The translations under genes were made by a program, and so were the position numbers. Positions 32,511 to 41,225 of a stretch of 64,000 bases of DNA are shown one piece after another; the first letter of the stretch is position 1, and each line of letters starts with the position of its first letter. This DNA comes from Thermogemmatispora aurantia (GTDB lineage Bacteria; Chloroflexota; Ktedonobacteria; Ktedonobacterales; Ktedonobacteraceae), in NCBI RefSeq assembly GCF_008974285.1, contig NZ_BKZV01000004.1:108752-172751 (forward strand), read 5' to 3'. The notes beneath the pieces are model-generated. The model made no database searches. It saw nothing but the letters and a program-made list of their open reading frames with translations, and was not told the DNA's origin.

Positions 32511-35500
32511 ATGATTGCCGAAGAGGTTCAACGCATGCAGCGTCTGATGTATGGAAGGCGCCAGAACGCCAGTTCCGGCTATGATGCCTGGCTGAGGCAG
32601 CCAGCACCGACGCGCCTGATCCTCGCGCTACTCTGCTGTGCGCTGTTGCTGGCCCTCCCTGGTGGCTCTGTCAGCGCCCAGGTCCGCCAGCCCTATCGTG
32701 TAGCCGCCGATGGACCGGGAGCGCTCTCCTATTTCGACCTGGCGCGCAAGGACTGCGTCGGCACGGCCCGCAATACCACCTCAAAGGTCTGGTTTACCCT
32801 GGCCGACGGCGTGCTCAGCGATGTCTATTTCCCCACTATCGATAACACCAATGTCAAGGCTCTGCAGTATATTGTGACCGATGGGCGCACCTTTACCGAC
32901 CTGCAGGAGCGCGATACCACCTATAGTGTGCAGCTGCTCGATGGGGCGGTTCTCGATTGCCGCGTCATCACGACGGCTCGCAGCGGTCGCTATCGCATTG
33001 TCACTGATTATCTGACCGATCCCGAGCGCAACAGCGTCGTGATGCACCTGCGCTTTACGCCCCTGGCTGGCAGCTTGAGCGACTATCATCTCTACCTGTA
33101 TTTCGATCCGACGATCAACGGTAACGGCGGCGGCGGCTCCGGTAACGGCGGAGCTGACAGTGCCCTAACCGATACCTCGACTGGCCAGCCGCTGCCAGTG
33201 GCCTTTGACACCAACACCCATAGTAACGCCGCCAATCGCAGCTATGCTGTGCCGGTCTATGCGGCCCTCGCTGCCTCGCGCCCCTTCTTGCAGGTGAGTA
33301 ACGGTTTCCTCGGGGCGGCCAGCGATGGCCTGGTACAGCTTGAGCAGGCCCACGCCCTGACGCAGATCTACGACGAGGCCGACGATGGCAACGTGGTGCA
33401 GACGGCCCAGCTGGACCTGAGTCACGGCGCCGAGCTAACTGTCGCCTTGGGCTTTGGCACCACGCGCACAGAGGCCCTGCAGGCAGCGCGCGGCTCGCTG
33501 ACAGTTCCCTTCGCGCGTTTGCGTGCCGACTATGTCGCCGGCTGGCTGCGCTATGACGCTGGGCTACGTCCGGCGCCGCGCCTGCCGGGTGTCGATGACG
33601 CCCAATGGCAGACGCTGCGACGTGAATACTATCTGAGCGCCAACGTTATCAAGGCTTCCGAGGACAAGACCTTTCCCGGGGCCATCGTTGCCAGCCTGGC
33701 TTCACCCTGGGGACAGGCTGTCTCCGCCGGCGATCCCAACAATCTCTTCTTCGGCTCCTATCGCGAGGTCTTCGCGCGCGACCTCTACGAAGCCTGGACC
33801 GGCCTGCTCCTGGATGGCGACCTGCAGACGGCCCGCGATGCAGTCACCTTCCTGTTCTACCATCAGCAGCGTCCCGACGGCTCCATGCCGCGCAATAGTC
33901 TGCTCAACGGTCAGCTTGCTCCCGATTCCTTTGGCACTCAGCTCGATGAGACCAGCTATCCGATCCTGATGGCCTATCAGCTCCACATGACCAGCGCCGA
34001 TCTCTATCAACACCATATCAAGCCAGCGGCCTATTTTGTGATGAGCCACGGCCCGGCCTACGGGGTGGAGCGCTGGGAAGAGCAGAGCGGTTACTCGCCC
34101 TCGACGATCGCCGCTGAGATCGCCGGCCTGGTGGCGGCGGCCCAGATCGCCCGTGCCAATGGCGATGAGGCCAATGCGCGGCTCTGGCTGGGGGTGGCTG
34201 ACGACTGGCAGCGCTCGCTGGAGCGCTGGACCGTGACCACCAATGGGCCACTAGCCAATCATCCCTACTATATCCGCCTGTCGAAAACGGGTGATCCAAA
34301 CGCGGCCATCAGCTATAACCTGGGCAACGGTGGCCCGACCCTTGATCAGCGCAGCGTCATCGACGCCGGTTTCCTGGAGCTGGTGCGCCTGGGCCTGAAG
34401 CCGGCCAACGATCCAGTGATCGCCGAATCGCTGCCGGTCGTTGACGCCACCATCAAGAGTCAGACGAACAGCGGCCCAGGCTGGCATCGCTATAACGGCG
34501 ACGGCTACGGCGACGCGGCCAGCAATGGGCATCCCTGGGCCCCTTCCGGCGTCGGCACAGGCCATGTCTGGCCAGTGCTCGACGAGGAGCGCGGCGAGTA
34601 CGCCCTGGCCAATGGCGATGTGAGCACGGCGAGCGAGCTACTGGCCACCATGCAGCGCTTTGCCTCGGGGGTGGGCCTCATCCCTGAACAGGACTGGGAG
34701 CTGCCCGATCTGGCCCCCTCGCCCTACGGTACCGATCCGACCGTGGCCTCCATCGGTTTCCAGAATGGCCATCCTGCAGGCTCGGCCTCGCCGCTGACCT
34801 GGGCTGAAGGGGCCTTTGTGCGCCTCTTCCTCGACCTGGGCGCCCGCACGCTGCTGGAGCGGCCCGCCGCAACCTACGCTCGCTATGTGCTCCAGCACCC
34901 GGGCCAGACCGCGCTGAGCATCGCTGCCCCCGGCGACCTGACGGCAGTCGATGGCTCACCGGTAACGGTGCGCGGTAGCTCGGCCCCGGGCAATAGGATC
35001 TACGTAGCCGGCACCAATACCGATAACAACAGTCAGACAACGCTCGTGAGCACGGTCGCCGCGGCGGATGGTACCTTCAGCGTCCAGTTGCCCATCAGCG
35101 GCGGCACCACCGTCATCACCGTGGTCGCTGTCAGCCCGCAGGGGGCCACAGCCCACGCCACGCGCACTATTGTCTGGGACTACACCCCTGGCACTGTGCT
35201 GCTCGACGTCAGCGATCCCGCCGGAGATGACAATGGGCCTGGCAACTACGCCTATCCGACCGCTGCCGATTTCCACGCTGGCGCCTTTGACATCCTGGAA
35301 TTTCGCGTTATCGACAGCGGCGACACGATTGTCTTCAAACTCAAGGTCGGTGATCTGACGCCGACCTTTGGCAGTCCGCTGGGGGCCCAGCTCATCGATG
35401 TCTACGTGCACGATCCGAACGCTGCTCCCGCTGACACCTCGACGGCACCGTCGTTCCCGCAGCGCAACTATACCATTGCCGCTACGGCGGCCTGGAGCCG

Positions 35501-35897
35501 GCTCATCGAGGTGCAAGGCTTTGGGCAGCGCTATATCGATGCCCACGGCACAACCCTGGGCAGCGTCAGCATCAGCGCAAACAGCATCTCACACTTTATC
35601 ACCTTCAGCGTCCCGAAGGCCAGCCTTGGCCAGCCCGGACCCGGCTGGGGCTTCACGGTCACGTTGACCGGCCAGGATGGTTTTCAGCCAGATCAGGCGC
35701 GCGCCTTCACCAGCACGCCTGGCCCCTATACCTTTGGTGTCTGCGCCACAGCCAGCAGTGACCCGCACTGCACTGTTGATCCAGGTACGGTACCGAAGGT
35801 TATGGATACTTTGACGCCTCCCGGGGTGCAGCAGGCCGACGAGCTGGACTATACGCGCCATCAGCCGGTGGTCTTGCAAGATATCGTCATCCCTTAG
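32511..35897 (+). CDS. Secreted GH15 glucodextranase/glucoamylase-like enzyme, 1128 aa
   Basis: ATG 32511 lies 8 nt after AGAAGGTGA. The signal peptide is LILALLCCALLLALPGGSVSAQ. The order matches glucodextranase: an N-terminal beta domain (PGALSYFDLARKDCVGTARN; YFPTIDNTNVKALQY), a GH15 (alpha/alpha)6 barrel (YREVFARDLYEAWTGLLLDG; HQQRPDGSMPRNSLLNG; AEIAGLVAAAQIA; GHVWPVLDEERGEYAL), an Ig/CBM-like domain (~residue 805-890) and a C-terminal glucodextranase C-type domain (residue ~900-1128: DPAGDDNGPGNYAYPTAADF). It would release glucose or beta-glucose from alpha-glucans or dextran outside the cell. No sorting signal. Confidence 0.88.
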   Translation: MIAEEVQRMQRLMYGRRQNASSGYDAWLRQPAPTRLILALLCCALLLALPGGSVSAQVRQPYRVAADGPGALSYFDLARKDCVGTARNTTSKVWFTLADGVLSDVYFPTIDNTNVKALQYIVTDGRTFTDLQERDTTYSVQLLDGAVLDCRVITTARSGRYRIVTDYLTDPERNSVVMHLRFTPLAGSLSDYHLYLYFDPTINGNGGGGSGNGGADSALTDTSTGQPLPVAFDTNTHSNAANRSYAVPVYAALAASRPFLQVSNGFLGAASDGLVQLEQAHALTQIYDEADDGNVVQTAQLDLSHGAELTVALGFGTTRTEALQAARGSLTVPFARLRADYVAGWLRYDAGLRPAPRLPGVDDAQWQTLRREYYLSANVIKASEDKTFPGAIVASLASPWGQAVSAGDPNNLFFGSYREVFARDLYEAWTGLLLDGDLQTARDAVTFLFYHQQRPDGSMPRNSLLNGQLAPDSFGTQLDETSYPILMAYQLHMTSADLYQHHIKPAAYFVMSHGPAYGVERWEEQSGYSPSTIAAEIAGLVAAAQIARANGDEANARLWLGVADDWQRSLERWTVTTNGPLANHPYYIRLSKTGDPNAAISYNLGNGGPTLDQRSVIDAGFLELVRLGLKPANDPVIAESLPVVDATIKSQTNSGPGWHRYNGDGYGDAASNGHPWAPSGVGTGHVWPVLDEERGEYALANGDVSTASELLATMQRFASGVGLIPEQDWELPDLAPSPYGTDPTVASIGFQNGHPAGSASPLTWAEGAFVRLFLDLGARTLLERPAATYARYVLQHPGQTALSIAAPGDLTAVDGSPVTVRGSSAPGNRIYVAGTNTDNNSQTTLVSTVAAADGTFSVQLPISGGTTVITVVAVSPQGATAHATRTIVWDYTPGTVLLDVSDPAGDDNGPGNYAYPTAADFHAGAFDILEFRVIDSGDTIVFKLKVGDLTPTFGSPLGAQLIDVYVHDPNAAPADTSTAPSFPQRNYTIAATAAWSRLIEVQGFGQRYIDAHGTTLGSVSISANSISHFITFSVPKASLGQPGPGWGFTVTLTGQDGFQPDQARAFTSTPGPYTFGVCATASSDPHCTVDPGTVPKVMDTLTPPGVQQADELDYTRHQPVVLQDIVIP

Positions 35898-36256
35898 CTG
35901 TGCTTCTTCCTTCGGGTCGTCCTTTTCTACGGGGGTCATAGAGGCGCTCCTCGGCTCGGAACCCCGGTTCGAGGGCTGGGGGGCGCCTGCTCCGCTCCCC
36001 CACTTGCCAGCAGGATCTCACCCTATCCTGTACAGGTACAGAGAGCGCGGAGCCGTCCCATCCACGCGAGATGAGACGGCTCCGCTGCGTTACGTAAGGA
36101 AGCAATCCCCCTGTGCAAGACAGGAAAGGAGCACAGCGTGGAGAGATGAGGCAATCTGCGATGGTGCCTGTGCGGCGCATCTCTCCTGCTGGCTGGGCTG
36201 GCGGACAGCTCCTGGCCGGTCAGGGCGAAGTGAGCCGCGCAGCCTGATCCCAGAGA
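35898..36256. terminator. Hairpin-rich region after the GH15 gene
   Basis: GCGGAGCCGTC (36047-36057) and GACGGCTCCGC (36075-36085) form a perfect 11-bp stem with a 17-nt loop. Near 35942-35992, AGGCGCTCC pairs with GGGGGCGCCT around an inner CTCGGAACC/GGTTCGAG stem. No T-run follows either. These probably end the GH15 and/or GerMN transcripts; no gene is visible. Confidence 0.45.
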
Positions 36257-36901
36257 CTAACTCAGACAGCGATCAAGTCCACTGCTGTCACCAAAACAGT
36301 GGCCATCGCGCGTCAGAATGACGACCCTCCGAATGCTAGAGAACTGCGTCAGGGTTGCCGTGATCTCAGCCCGCACGCGCGCATCTGTGCCAATACCAGG
36401 CGAGTTGAGCTGGCGGCAGAAGCGCACAGTGGCCGTGCCAGGCTCGCTGCGGCTGCCGCGCTGGTTCAGGGTGAGCGTGAAATCGGGACCACCGACCGGC
36501 AGCGGGGCCGTGCAGTTCGAAGAGCCGCTGAGCAGCGTATTCAGCTCGCTAAAGAGACCGGCGCTGCGCTCGCTGGGGGTCGGTCCGGCGATCAGCATTT
36601 GCAAAGCAAAGGTGCCCACAGAAAGCGTCGGCGAAGTGCGCTGCACTGGATAGACAGCGGTTGGATCGCTGGTGACGGAAACAGGGTAGCGCGAGAAGAA
36701 GACCTTGATCGGGTAACCTCCTGGTTGAGAGGTGCTGACCGGCTGACCCTGCGCCATCGGGGCCGCATTGGCCTGGCTTTGGAAATGAGCAGCTCCACTG
36801 GTTGGTAGCAGCCAGGCCGCCAGCGCCAGGCTGAGGGCGCTGAGAGCAAGCAACAACAGACGTGGCGAGGCAGGACGTCTTTTTGCTATCTGTGCAATCA
36901 C
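36257..36901 (-). CDS. Exported GerMN-domain protein, 214 aa
   Basis: The start is GTG 36901 after AAGGAT. A basic N-terminus and a hydrophobic stretch (LLLLALSALSLALAAWLLP) form a signal or anchor. The ~150-residue remainder is GerMN-like: YPIKVFFSRYP, LQMLIAGPTPSERSAGLFSEL, and a final RVVILTRDGHCFGD. GerMN domains occur in spore-germination GerM and in actinobacterial lipoproteins and are thought to bind wall or partner proteins. The Cys pairs suggest a disulfide outside the cell. Confidence 0.78.
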   Translation of the reverse strand: MIAQIAKRRPASPRLLLLALSALSLALAAWLLPTSGAAHFQSQANAAPMAQGQPVSTSQPGGYPIKVFFSRYPVSVTSDPTAVYPVQRTSPTLSVGTFALQMLIAGPTPSERSAGLFSELNTLLSGSSNCTAPLPVGGPDFTLTLNQRGSRSEPGTATVRFCRQLNSPGIGTDARVRAEITATLTQFSSIRRVVILTRDGHCFGDSSGLDRCLS

Positions 36902-37092
36902 TTAGTATTTATCCTTAATTTTTCTTTGAGAAGATGCTTTAAAAGACAGTATACAGAGGGAAACAAGAAATGGGCGTGAGAGATTGCTCCTGCCTCGACC
37001 AGGCGAATGGAGCAGGCCACAACGGGTCTGGCGCTGTACGACCCTGGCCTGATAAGTGCTTGCTTCCTTCAGGAAGTATGCCTGTTGGTGCC

Positions 37093-37153
37093 AGGAGCCA
37101 GCAATGGAGCAGCTCACAGCCAGGCTGTGAACTGGATCACACTACTGGCTCCT
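37093..37153 (-). promoter_or_regulatory. Nested inverted repeats between two minus-strand genes
   Basis: The outer pair is AGGAGCCAG (37093-37101) with CTGGCTCCT (37145-37153); inside lies TCACAGCC-A-GGCTGTGA (37114-37130), a perfect 8-1-8 palindrome. It sits 17 bp after the lactone-oxidase stop and ~190 bp before the GerMN start, so it may be a terminator or an operator. Confidence 0.4.
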
Positions 37154-37169
37154 CTCCTGTCCTGGCCGG

Positions 37170-38534
37170 CTAGAAGCCATCTAGGTCTGGCTGGCCGGCG
37201 GGTGTGGGAAGCGGCTCGTCGACGGCGAACAGCTCGCGCAGATAGGGGTTCAAAAAGATGCCCTGAGGGTCGAGCTGGGCGCGCAGGCGGCGAAAATCGT
37301 GCCAGCGGGGATAGAGGGCCGCCAGCTCCTCGGGGCGGCGCGTGTGGATCTTGCCCCAATGTGGACGCCCTTCGTAGCGTCGGAAAATGGCCTCCACGTG
37401 GCGGAAATAGGGCTTATATTCCATCCCCTTGTACATGTGCACGGCCACATAAGCCGAGTCACGCCCATAAGCCGGGCTGAGCCAGATATCGTCTCCCTTC
37501 ACAAAGCGGCACTCGACTGGAAAATGCACCTTAAAGCGCTGCTCCTCGATGCAGGCACGAATCTCCTCAAGAACGGGTCGCAGCTGGTCCGCAGGAAGGC
37601 TGTACTCCATCTCGACGAAGCGCACCAGGCGTGGCGTGGCGAAAATGCGATGGGGATAGTCAATTTCGTCGACGCTAGCCACGCCCAGGGCTGAAATGCG
37701 GCTGACCGTCGCCGACAGGGTTGGTACCAGGCGATTAGCCTCCGATAGCAGCCAGAAGACGCCGTTCTCCAGCACGAGCTGGTTCAGGTTGCTCCACAGC
37801 CGGCCCCAGCGACTGCTCTGGCGGACAGCTTCCTCCGTGGTGTTGATCCACTTCGCTTGTACCCAGGGCGTGTACGGGAACCAGAAAAATTCGAAGTGCT
37901 CGTTTTCCTGGCGGTAGCGCTCCAGATTGTTCAGGCAATCCTCCAGCGAGGTGCGGCGCCCGATGTAATGTAGGGGACGGGCTGGCACAACGCGCAGGGT
38001 TACCTTGGCGATGACGCCCAGGGCGCCGAGCGAGACCTGGGCGGCCTTGAAGAGGTCGCGGTTCTCCTCTTCGGAGCACTCGATGAGATCGCCGCTGGCG
38101 GTGACCAGGGTCAGGGCTACAACCTGGGTGGAGAGCGAGCCAAAGCGGAGGCCCGTGCCGTGGGTGCCGGTGCTGATGGCCCCAGCGATGCTCTGTACAT
38201 CGATGTCGCCCAGGTTCTCCTGGGCCAGGCCGTGAGCGAGCAGCAGCTCACCCAGGCGCCCAAGGCGTGTACCGGCCAGCACGACTGCCGTACCACGCTC
38301 GCGGTCAACTTTCTCCAGGCCCTGCAGGTGATCCAGGGAGAGCAGCACGTCGTCGCTCTCGACGAGGGGGGTGAACGAATGACCGGCACCGGCGACACGC
38401 AGGCGGCGCCCGGCGCGCGCACACTCGGCGACGGTTCTGGCTAGCTCTTCCAGGCTCGCTGGCTGGATGATCTCCGGTCGACAGGCAACAGTACCTGACC
38501 AGTTCTGCCAGCTCTCTTTCTCTCCGGCAATCAT
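37170..38534 (-). CDS. FAD-dependent sugar-lactone oxidase (ALO/GULO-like), 454 aa
   Basis: ATG 38534 follows GGAAGGAG. A VAO-type FAD-binding domain: LRVAGAGHSFTPL (His for covalent FAD), GDIDVQSIAGAISTGTHGTG. The C-terminal ALO domain contains the HWGKIH motif (GRPHWGKIHTRRP) and ends LDPQGIFLNPYLRELF. Enzymes of this group oxidise D-arabinono-1,4-lactone, L-gulono-1,4-lactone or alditols using O2. Substrate specificity cannot be read here. It lies downstream of a PLP aldolase-like gene on the same strand, 196 bp apart. Confidence 0.88.
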   Translation of the reverse strand: MIAGEKESWQNWSGTVACRPEIIQPASLEELARTVAECARAGRRLRVAGAGHSFTPLVESDDVLLSLDHLQGLEKVDRERGTAVVLAGTRLGRLGELLLAHGLAQENLGDIDVQSIAGAISTGTHGTGLRFGSLSTQVVALTLVTASGDLIECSEEENRDLFKAAQVSLGALGVIAKVTLRVVPARPLHYIGRRTSLEDCLNNLERYRQENEHFEFFWFPYTPWVQAKWINTTEEAVRQSSRWGRLWSNLNQLVLENGVFWLLSEANRLVPTLSATVSRISALGVASVDEIDYPHRIFATPRLVRFVEMEYSLPADQLRPVLEEIRACIEEQRFKVHFPVECRFVKGDDIWLSPAYGRDSAYVAVHMYKGMEYKPYFRHVEAIFRRYEGRPHWGKIHTRRPEELAALYPRWHDFRRLRAQLDPQGIFLNPYLRELFAVDEPLPTPAGQPDLDGF

Positions 38535-38641
38535 AGCCTGCTCCTTCCTTCTTGTTTCTCTGCTCTCTCGCTTTCTGGCCGTCTTCCCGGCTGCTCTTCT
38601 CCTGATCACTACCTGAGCGTGGAGATTTCCTATAGTTTAGA

Positions 38642-38704
38642 AAGGCCGGGGCTGGCAAAGGCAAGGGCCGGGGGCGGCCTCACAGGCCAGTGGCTGCCGG
38701 CCTT
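38642..38704 (-). promoter_or_regulatory. GC-rich hairpin between PLP and lactone-oxidase genes
   Basis: AAGGCCGG (38642-38649) pairs with CCGGCCTT (38697-38704), with an inner GGCCT-CAC-AGGCC hairpin. It lies just after the PLP gene stop; an attenuator or terminator is possible, but there is no T-run. Confidence 0.35.
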
Positions 38705-38730
38705 CGTGGGCGATGCCTGCTAGCTGATGC

Positions 38731-40068
38731 TCAGAGAAAGCACTGGCCATCGCCGCGGTAGGTGGTGACCTCGTCAACGATGGCGCCCTTGCTCACCAGC
38801 AGCAGGTGAGTGAAGCGTTCGCATAGCTCGCCGGCCTTAGCGTGACGCAGAAAGATTGGATCGCCCAGGGAGAGCATCACGGGGCCGCTGTAGCGGATGG
38901 GAGTCTGGACCTCGCCGGCGCCCTCGGTAGCGATGAGCTGCGCACCCTGGGGCAGATAAGGCTGCGGCAGCTTGTCGGAACCCGCGGCGCCGGAGGCGAC
39001 GTAGCCCCCGCCGAGGCAGGTATAGATCTGCGGATGCGGGCGGCGCACGATCTCAATGGCGAAGCCTGCCGCTGGCTGATAGCGGAAGTCGCGGTAGTGA
39101 TCGAAGAGGGCCGGGCCATAGAAGGCCGAGCCGACGGTGATCTCGCTGACGCTGGCTTCCAGGCGCGTTGTATGCACGCTGCCGGTGCCACCGCCGTTGA
39201 CGAAGCGCACCTGGGGGGCGTACTCCTTGATCAGGGCCACCAGCGCGGCGCGGCGAGCGGCGATCTCGCCCAACGAGCGGCGCTTGAGCCAGGTCACCAG
39301 AGCGTTCTTGAGGGCCTGGCCCGGATAGCGATCGCCAACCCCAGCGATCTGGGCCTCGTAGCCCATGATGCCATCGAGCCAGACATGGGGTGAGGACATG
39401 ATCCGCTCGATGACCGGGCGCACCTGTTCCGCCGTGCGCAGCGGCGAGCGCCAGACGCCGAAATGCAGCCCGGGGAAGTCGACGGCCATGTCAATATCGA
39501 GACAGAGCGGCAGGCGCACGCCGTAGCGGCGGGCCACGCCCTCGATCTGTTCCACGTGAGCCAGGCTGTCGACCATCAAGGTGATGTGGGCCCCTTCCGC
39601 GCTAGCGCGTGCCACCGCTGCGATATCCTCCTCGTGCCAGGTCGGGTAGCCGATCAGCAGGTCGTCCAGGCCCTGGCTGGCCAGATAGACGGCCTCGCGA
39701 GCTGTGAAGGCCATAATACCCTGAAAGGTCGGCTCGGCGGCCAGAAGGCGCTTGATAATGGCGACACTGCGCAGCGACTTGGAGGCAATGCGCACCCGCG
39801 TGCCGCCGGCGCGCTCGCGTGTCAGACGAATGTTCTCCTCCAGCAGGTCCAGGTCCACGTAAGCCAAAGGCAGGGGACGTCCGCGGAAGATCTCGCGGTA
39901 ATACTGGTAGTCGCGGAGCATGGTTTGCGCCCTCTCCTGGCCGCGCTCAGGCGCGCTGGCCGGGGAGGCAGCGCCATTGCTGGGTAGGACGGGAGATCGC
40001 TCCGCGCCGGCGGCTGGCAGGTATGACGGCTGGATCTGAGGAGTCTGTGGAGACTGAGGCTCTGTCAT
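38731..40068 (-). CDS. PLP-dependent alanine racemase-N/D-threonine aldolase-like enzyme, 445 aa
   Basis: ATG 40068 has a strong AAGGAGG site; ATG 39921 (MLRDYQYYREIF), also with GGAGAGG, would give the usual family start and remove a 49-residue low-complexity leader. The fold-type III barrel begins LAYVDLDLLEENIRL, with PLP lysine Lys97 in RIASKSLRS. The C-terminal metal-type domain includes GGGYVASGAAGSDKLPQPYL. The family is annotated amino acid deaminase/aldolase or DSD1-like. Actinobacterial relatives are often next to a sugar-lactone oxidase like the one downstream. Confidence 0.82.
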   Translation of the reverse strand: MTEPQSPQTPQIQPSYLPAAGAERSPVLPSNGAASPASAPERGQERAQTMLRDYQYYREIFRGRPLPLAYVDLDLLEENIRLTRERAGGTRVRIASKSLRSVAIIKRLLAAEPTFQGIMAFTAREAVYLASQGLDDLLIGYPTWHEEDIAAVARASAEGAHITLMVDSLAHVEQIEGVARRYGVRLPLCLDIDMAVDFPGLHFGVWRSPLRTAEQVRPVIERIMSSPHVWLDGIMGYEAQIAGVGDRYPGQALKNALVTWLKRRSLGEIAARRAALVALIKEYAPQVRFVNGGGTGSVHTTRLEASVSEITVGSAFYGPALFDHYRDFRYQPAAGFAIEIVRRPHPQIYTCLGGGYVASGAAGSDKLPQPYLPQGAQLIATEGAGEVQTPIRYSGPVMLSLGDPIFLRHAKAGELCERFTHLLLVSKGAIVDEVTTYRGDGQCFL

Positions 40069-40307
40069 AGGCGGTTCCTCCTTGTGCCGGCGAGGCGAGA
40101 CGAGGCGAGCCGCGAGAAGGCGATAGAATAGGCTGCGCTCTCCTCTTCTGAAGCCCTGTTCAATCGTAGCATTGTCGCCTCTGAGAAATCAAGCGTATGG
40201 CTGCTGGCTGGCAGCCGCACTGAGCGGAAGAAAGGCGGCAAAGCTGTCACAGAACAGAGGTCTGACTCGTCTCCTCTAATAGGACGAAGAAAAAAATAGA
40301 GAACGCT

Positions 40308-40487
40308 GTCTTCGGGGCAGGGTGAGGGATGTGGGCCAGCGCTCAGGAGCTGACTGAGCCGATGGCCTCTCCCAATTCCCGATCGGCGGTATAGCCCGTA
40401 CGCCCCCACGCTCGCTGTCGCATGGCAGCGCGAGGGCATGACCTGGGGAAGTTCCAGGGCCGACGGTATAGTCCGATAGGAGAAGAC
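40308..40487 (+). promoter_or_regulatory. FMN riboswitch (RFN element)
   Basis: The conserved RFN blocks are all present in order: CTTCGGGGCAGGGTG, then AATTCCCGATCGGCGGT, then GACCTGGGGAAGTTCC, then GCCGACGGTATAGTCCG and the closing GAGAAGAC. The basal stem P1 is GTCTTC (40308-40313) with GAAGAC (40482-40487). The ribosome site AGGAGA (40478-40483) of the next gene overlaps P1, so FMN binding should hide it and block translation. No separate terminator hairpin is evident. Confidence 0.95.
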
Positions 40488-40493
40488 TGACGA

Positions 40494-41225
40494 TTGGAAG
40501 AGTTCGATCGTTATTATCCTCTACTCTTCGCTACTGCGCGTAGCCTGCTGGGCAGCTGCGATGAGATCGAGGATGTTGTCCAGGAAAGCTATATCCGCTA
40601 TGCTACGGCAGCGGCGCAGCAGATAGGTTCGCTACGCGCCTATCTCCTGACCATTGTGACGCGCCTCTGCCTGGATCGCCTCAAATCAGCCCGCGTGCAG
40701 CGCGAGCAGCCCCTTGGCCTCTGGCCGCCGGCTCCGGGGGGAGGGCCGACGGTGGCACCAGAGCCAGAGCCGGAAGAGCTGGTTGTCGAGAGCCTTGAAC
40801 AGCGGGAGGCCCTGGCGCATGCGCTCTGGCTGCTTCAGGAGCGGCTCAGCCCCGCCGAGCGGGCTGTCTTTCTTCTCCACGAAGCCTTTGCCTGTCCCTA
40901 CGAAGAGATCGCTCGCCTGCTCAACAGGAGCGCCAGCGCCTGTCGCCAGCTCCTGCATCGAGCCCGCACCCGGCTGCGTGTCGCCCAGGCCCGTGCGCGC
41001 TTTAGCGTAAAGCCCGAAGAGCATCGTGCTCTCCTAAATAGCTTCCTACTGGCGGCCCGGGGTGGCCCAGTGCAGCCCCTGGTGGAGACGCTGCTGCCCG
41101 CTGCAGAGGTCCCTGGGACCGATGTGAAGGCTGCGCTGATACAAGAGGCGGCGCCGGTTCCCGCTGCCAGCGAGGAGGAGCCGCTGGCGCTGCCTGCTCT
41201 GGAGGAGTGCCATGTCCATGCCTGA
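40494..41225 (+). CDS. ECF-type sigma factor inside the riboflavin operon, 243 aa
   Basis: The start is TTG 40494, 10 nt after the AGGAGA that lies in the riboswitch stem. Region 2: DRYYPLLFATARSLLGSCDE followed by IEDVVQESYIRYA. Region 4: LSPAERAVFLLHEAFACPYE followed by EIARLLNRSASACRQLLHRA. A ~65-residue acidic, Pro-rich tail replaces the SnoaL-type domain of SigJ-like factors, which it otherwise resembles (FACPYEEIA). It overlaps ribD by 14 bp. No anti-sigma gene is nearby. Its position makes its synthesis FMN-responsive. Confidence 0.88.
   Translation: MEEFDRYYPLLFATARSLLGSCDEIEDVVQESYIRYATAAAQQIGSLRAYLLTIVTRLCLDRLKSARVQREQPLGLWPPAPGGGPTVAPEPEPEELVVESLEQREALAHALWLLQERLSPAERAVFLLHEAFACPYEEIARLLNRSASACRQLLHRARTRLRVAQARARFSVKPEEHRALLNSFLLAARGGPVQPLVETLLPAAEVPGTDVKAALIQEAAPVPAASEEEPLALPALEECHVHA

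Noticed and set aside
35942..35992. GGTTCGAG resembling a tRNA T-loop
   Set aside because: No acceptor or anticodon arms can be built around it; it fits better as part of a hairpin after the GH15 gene.
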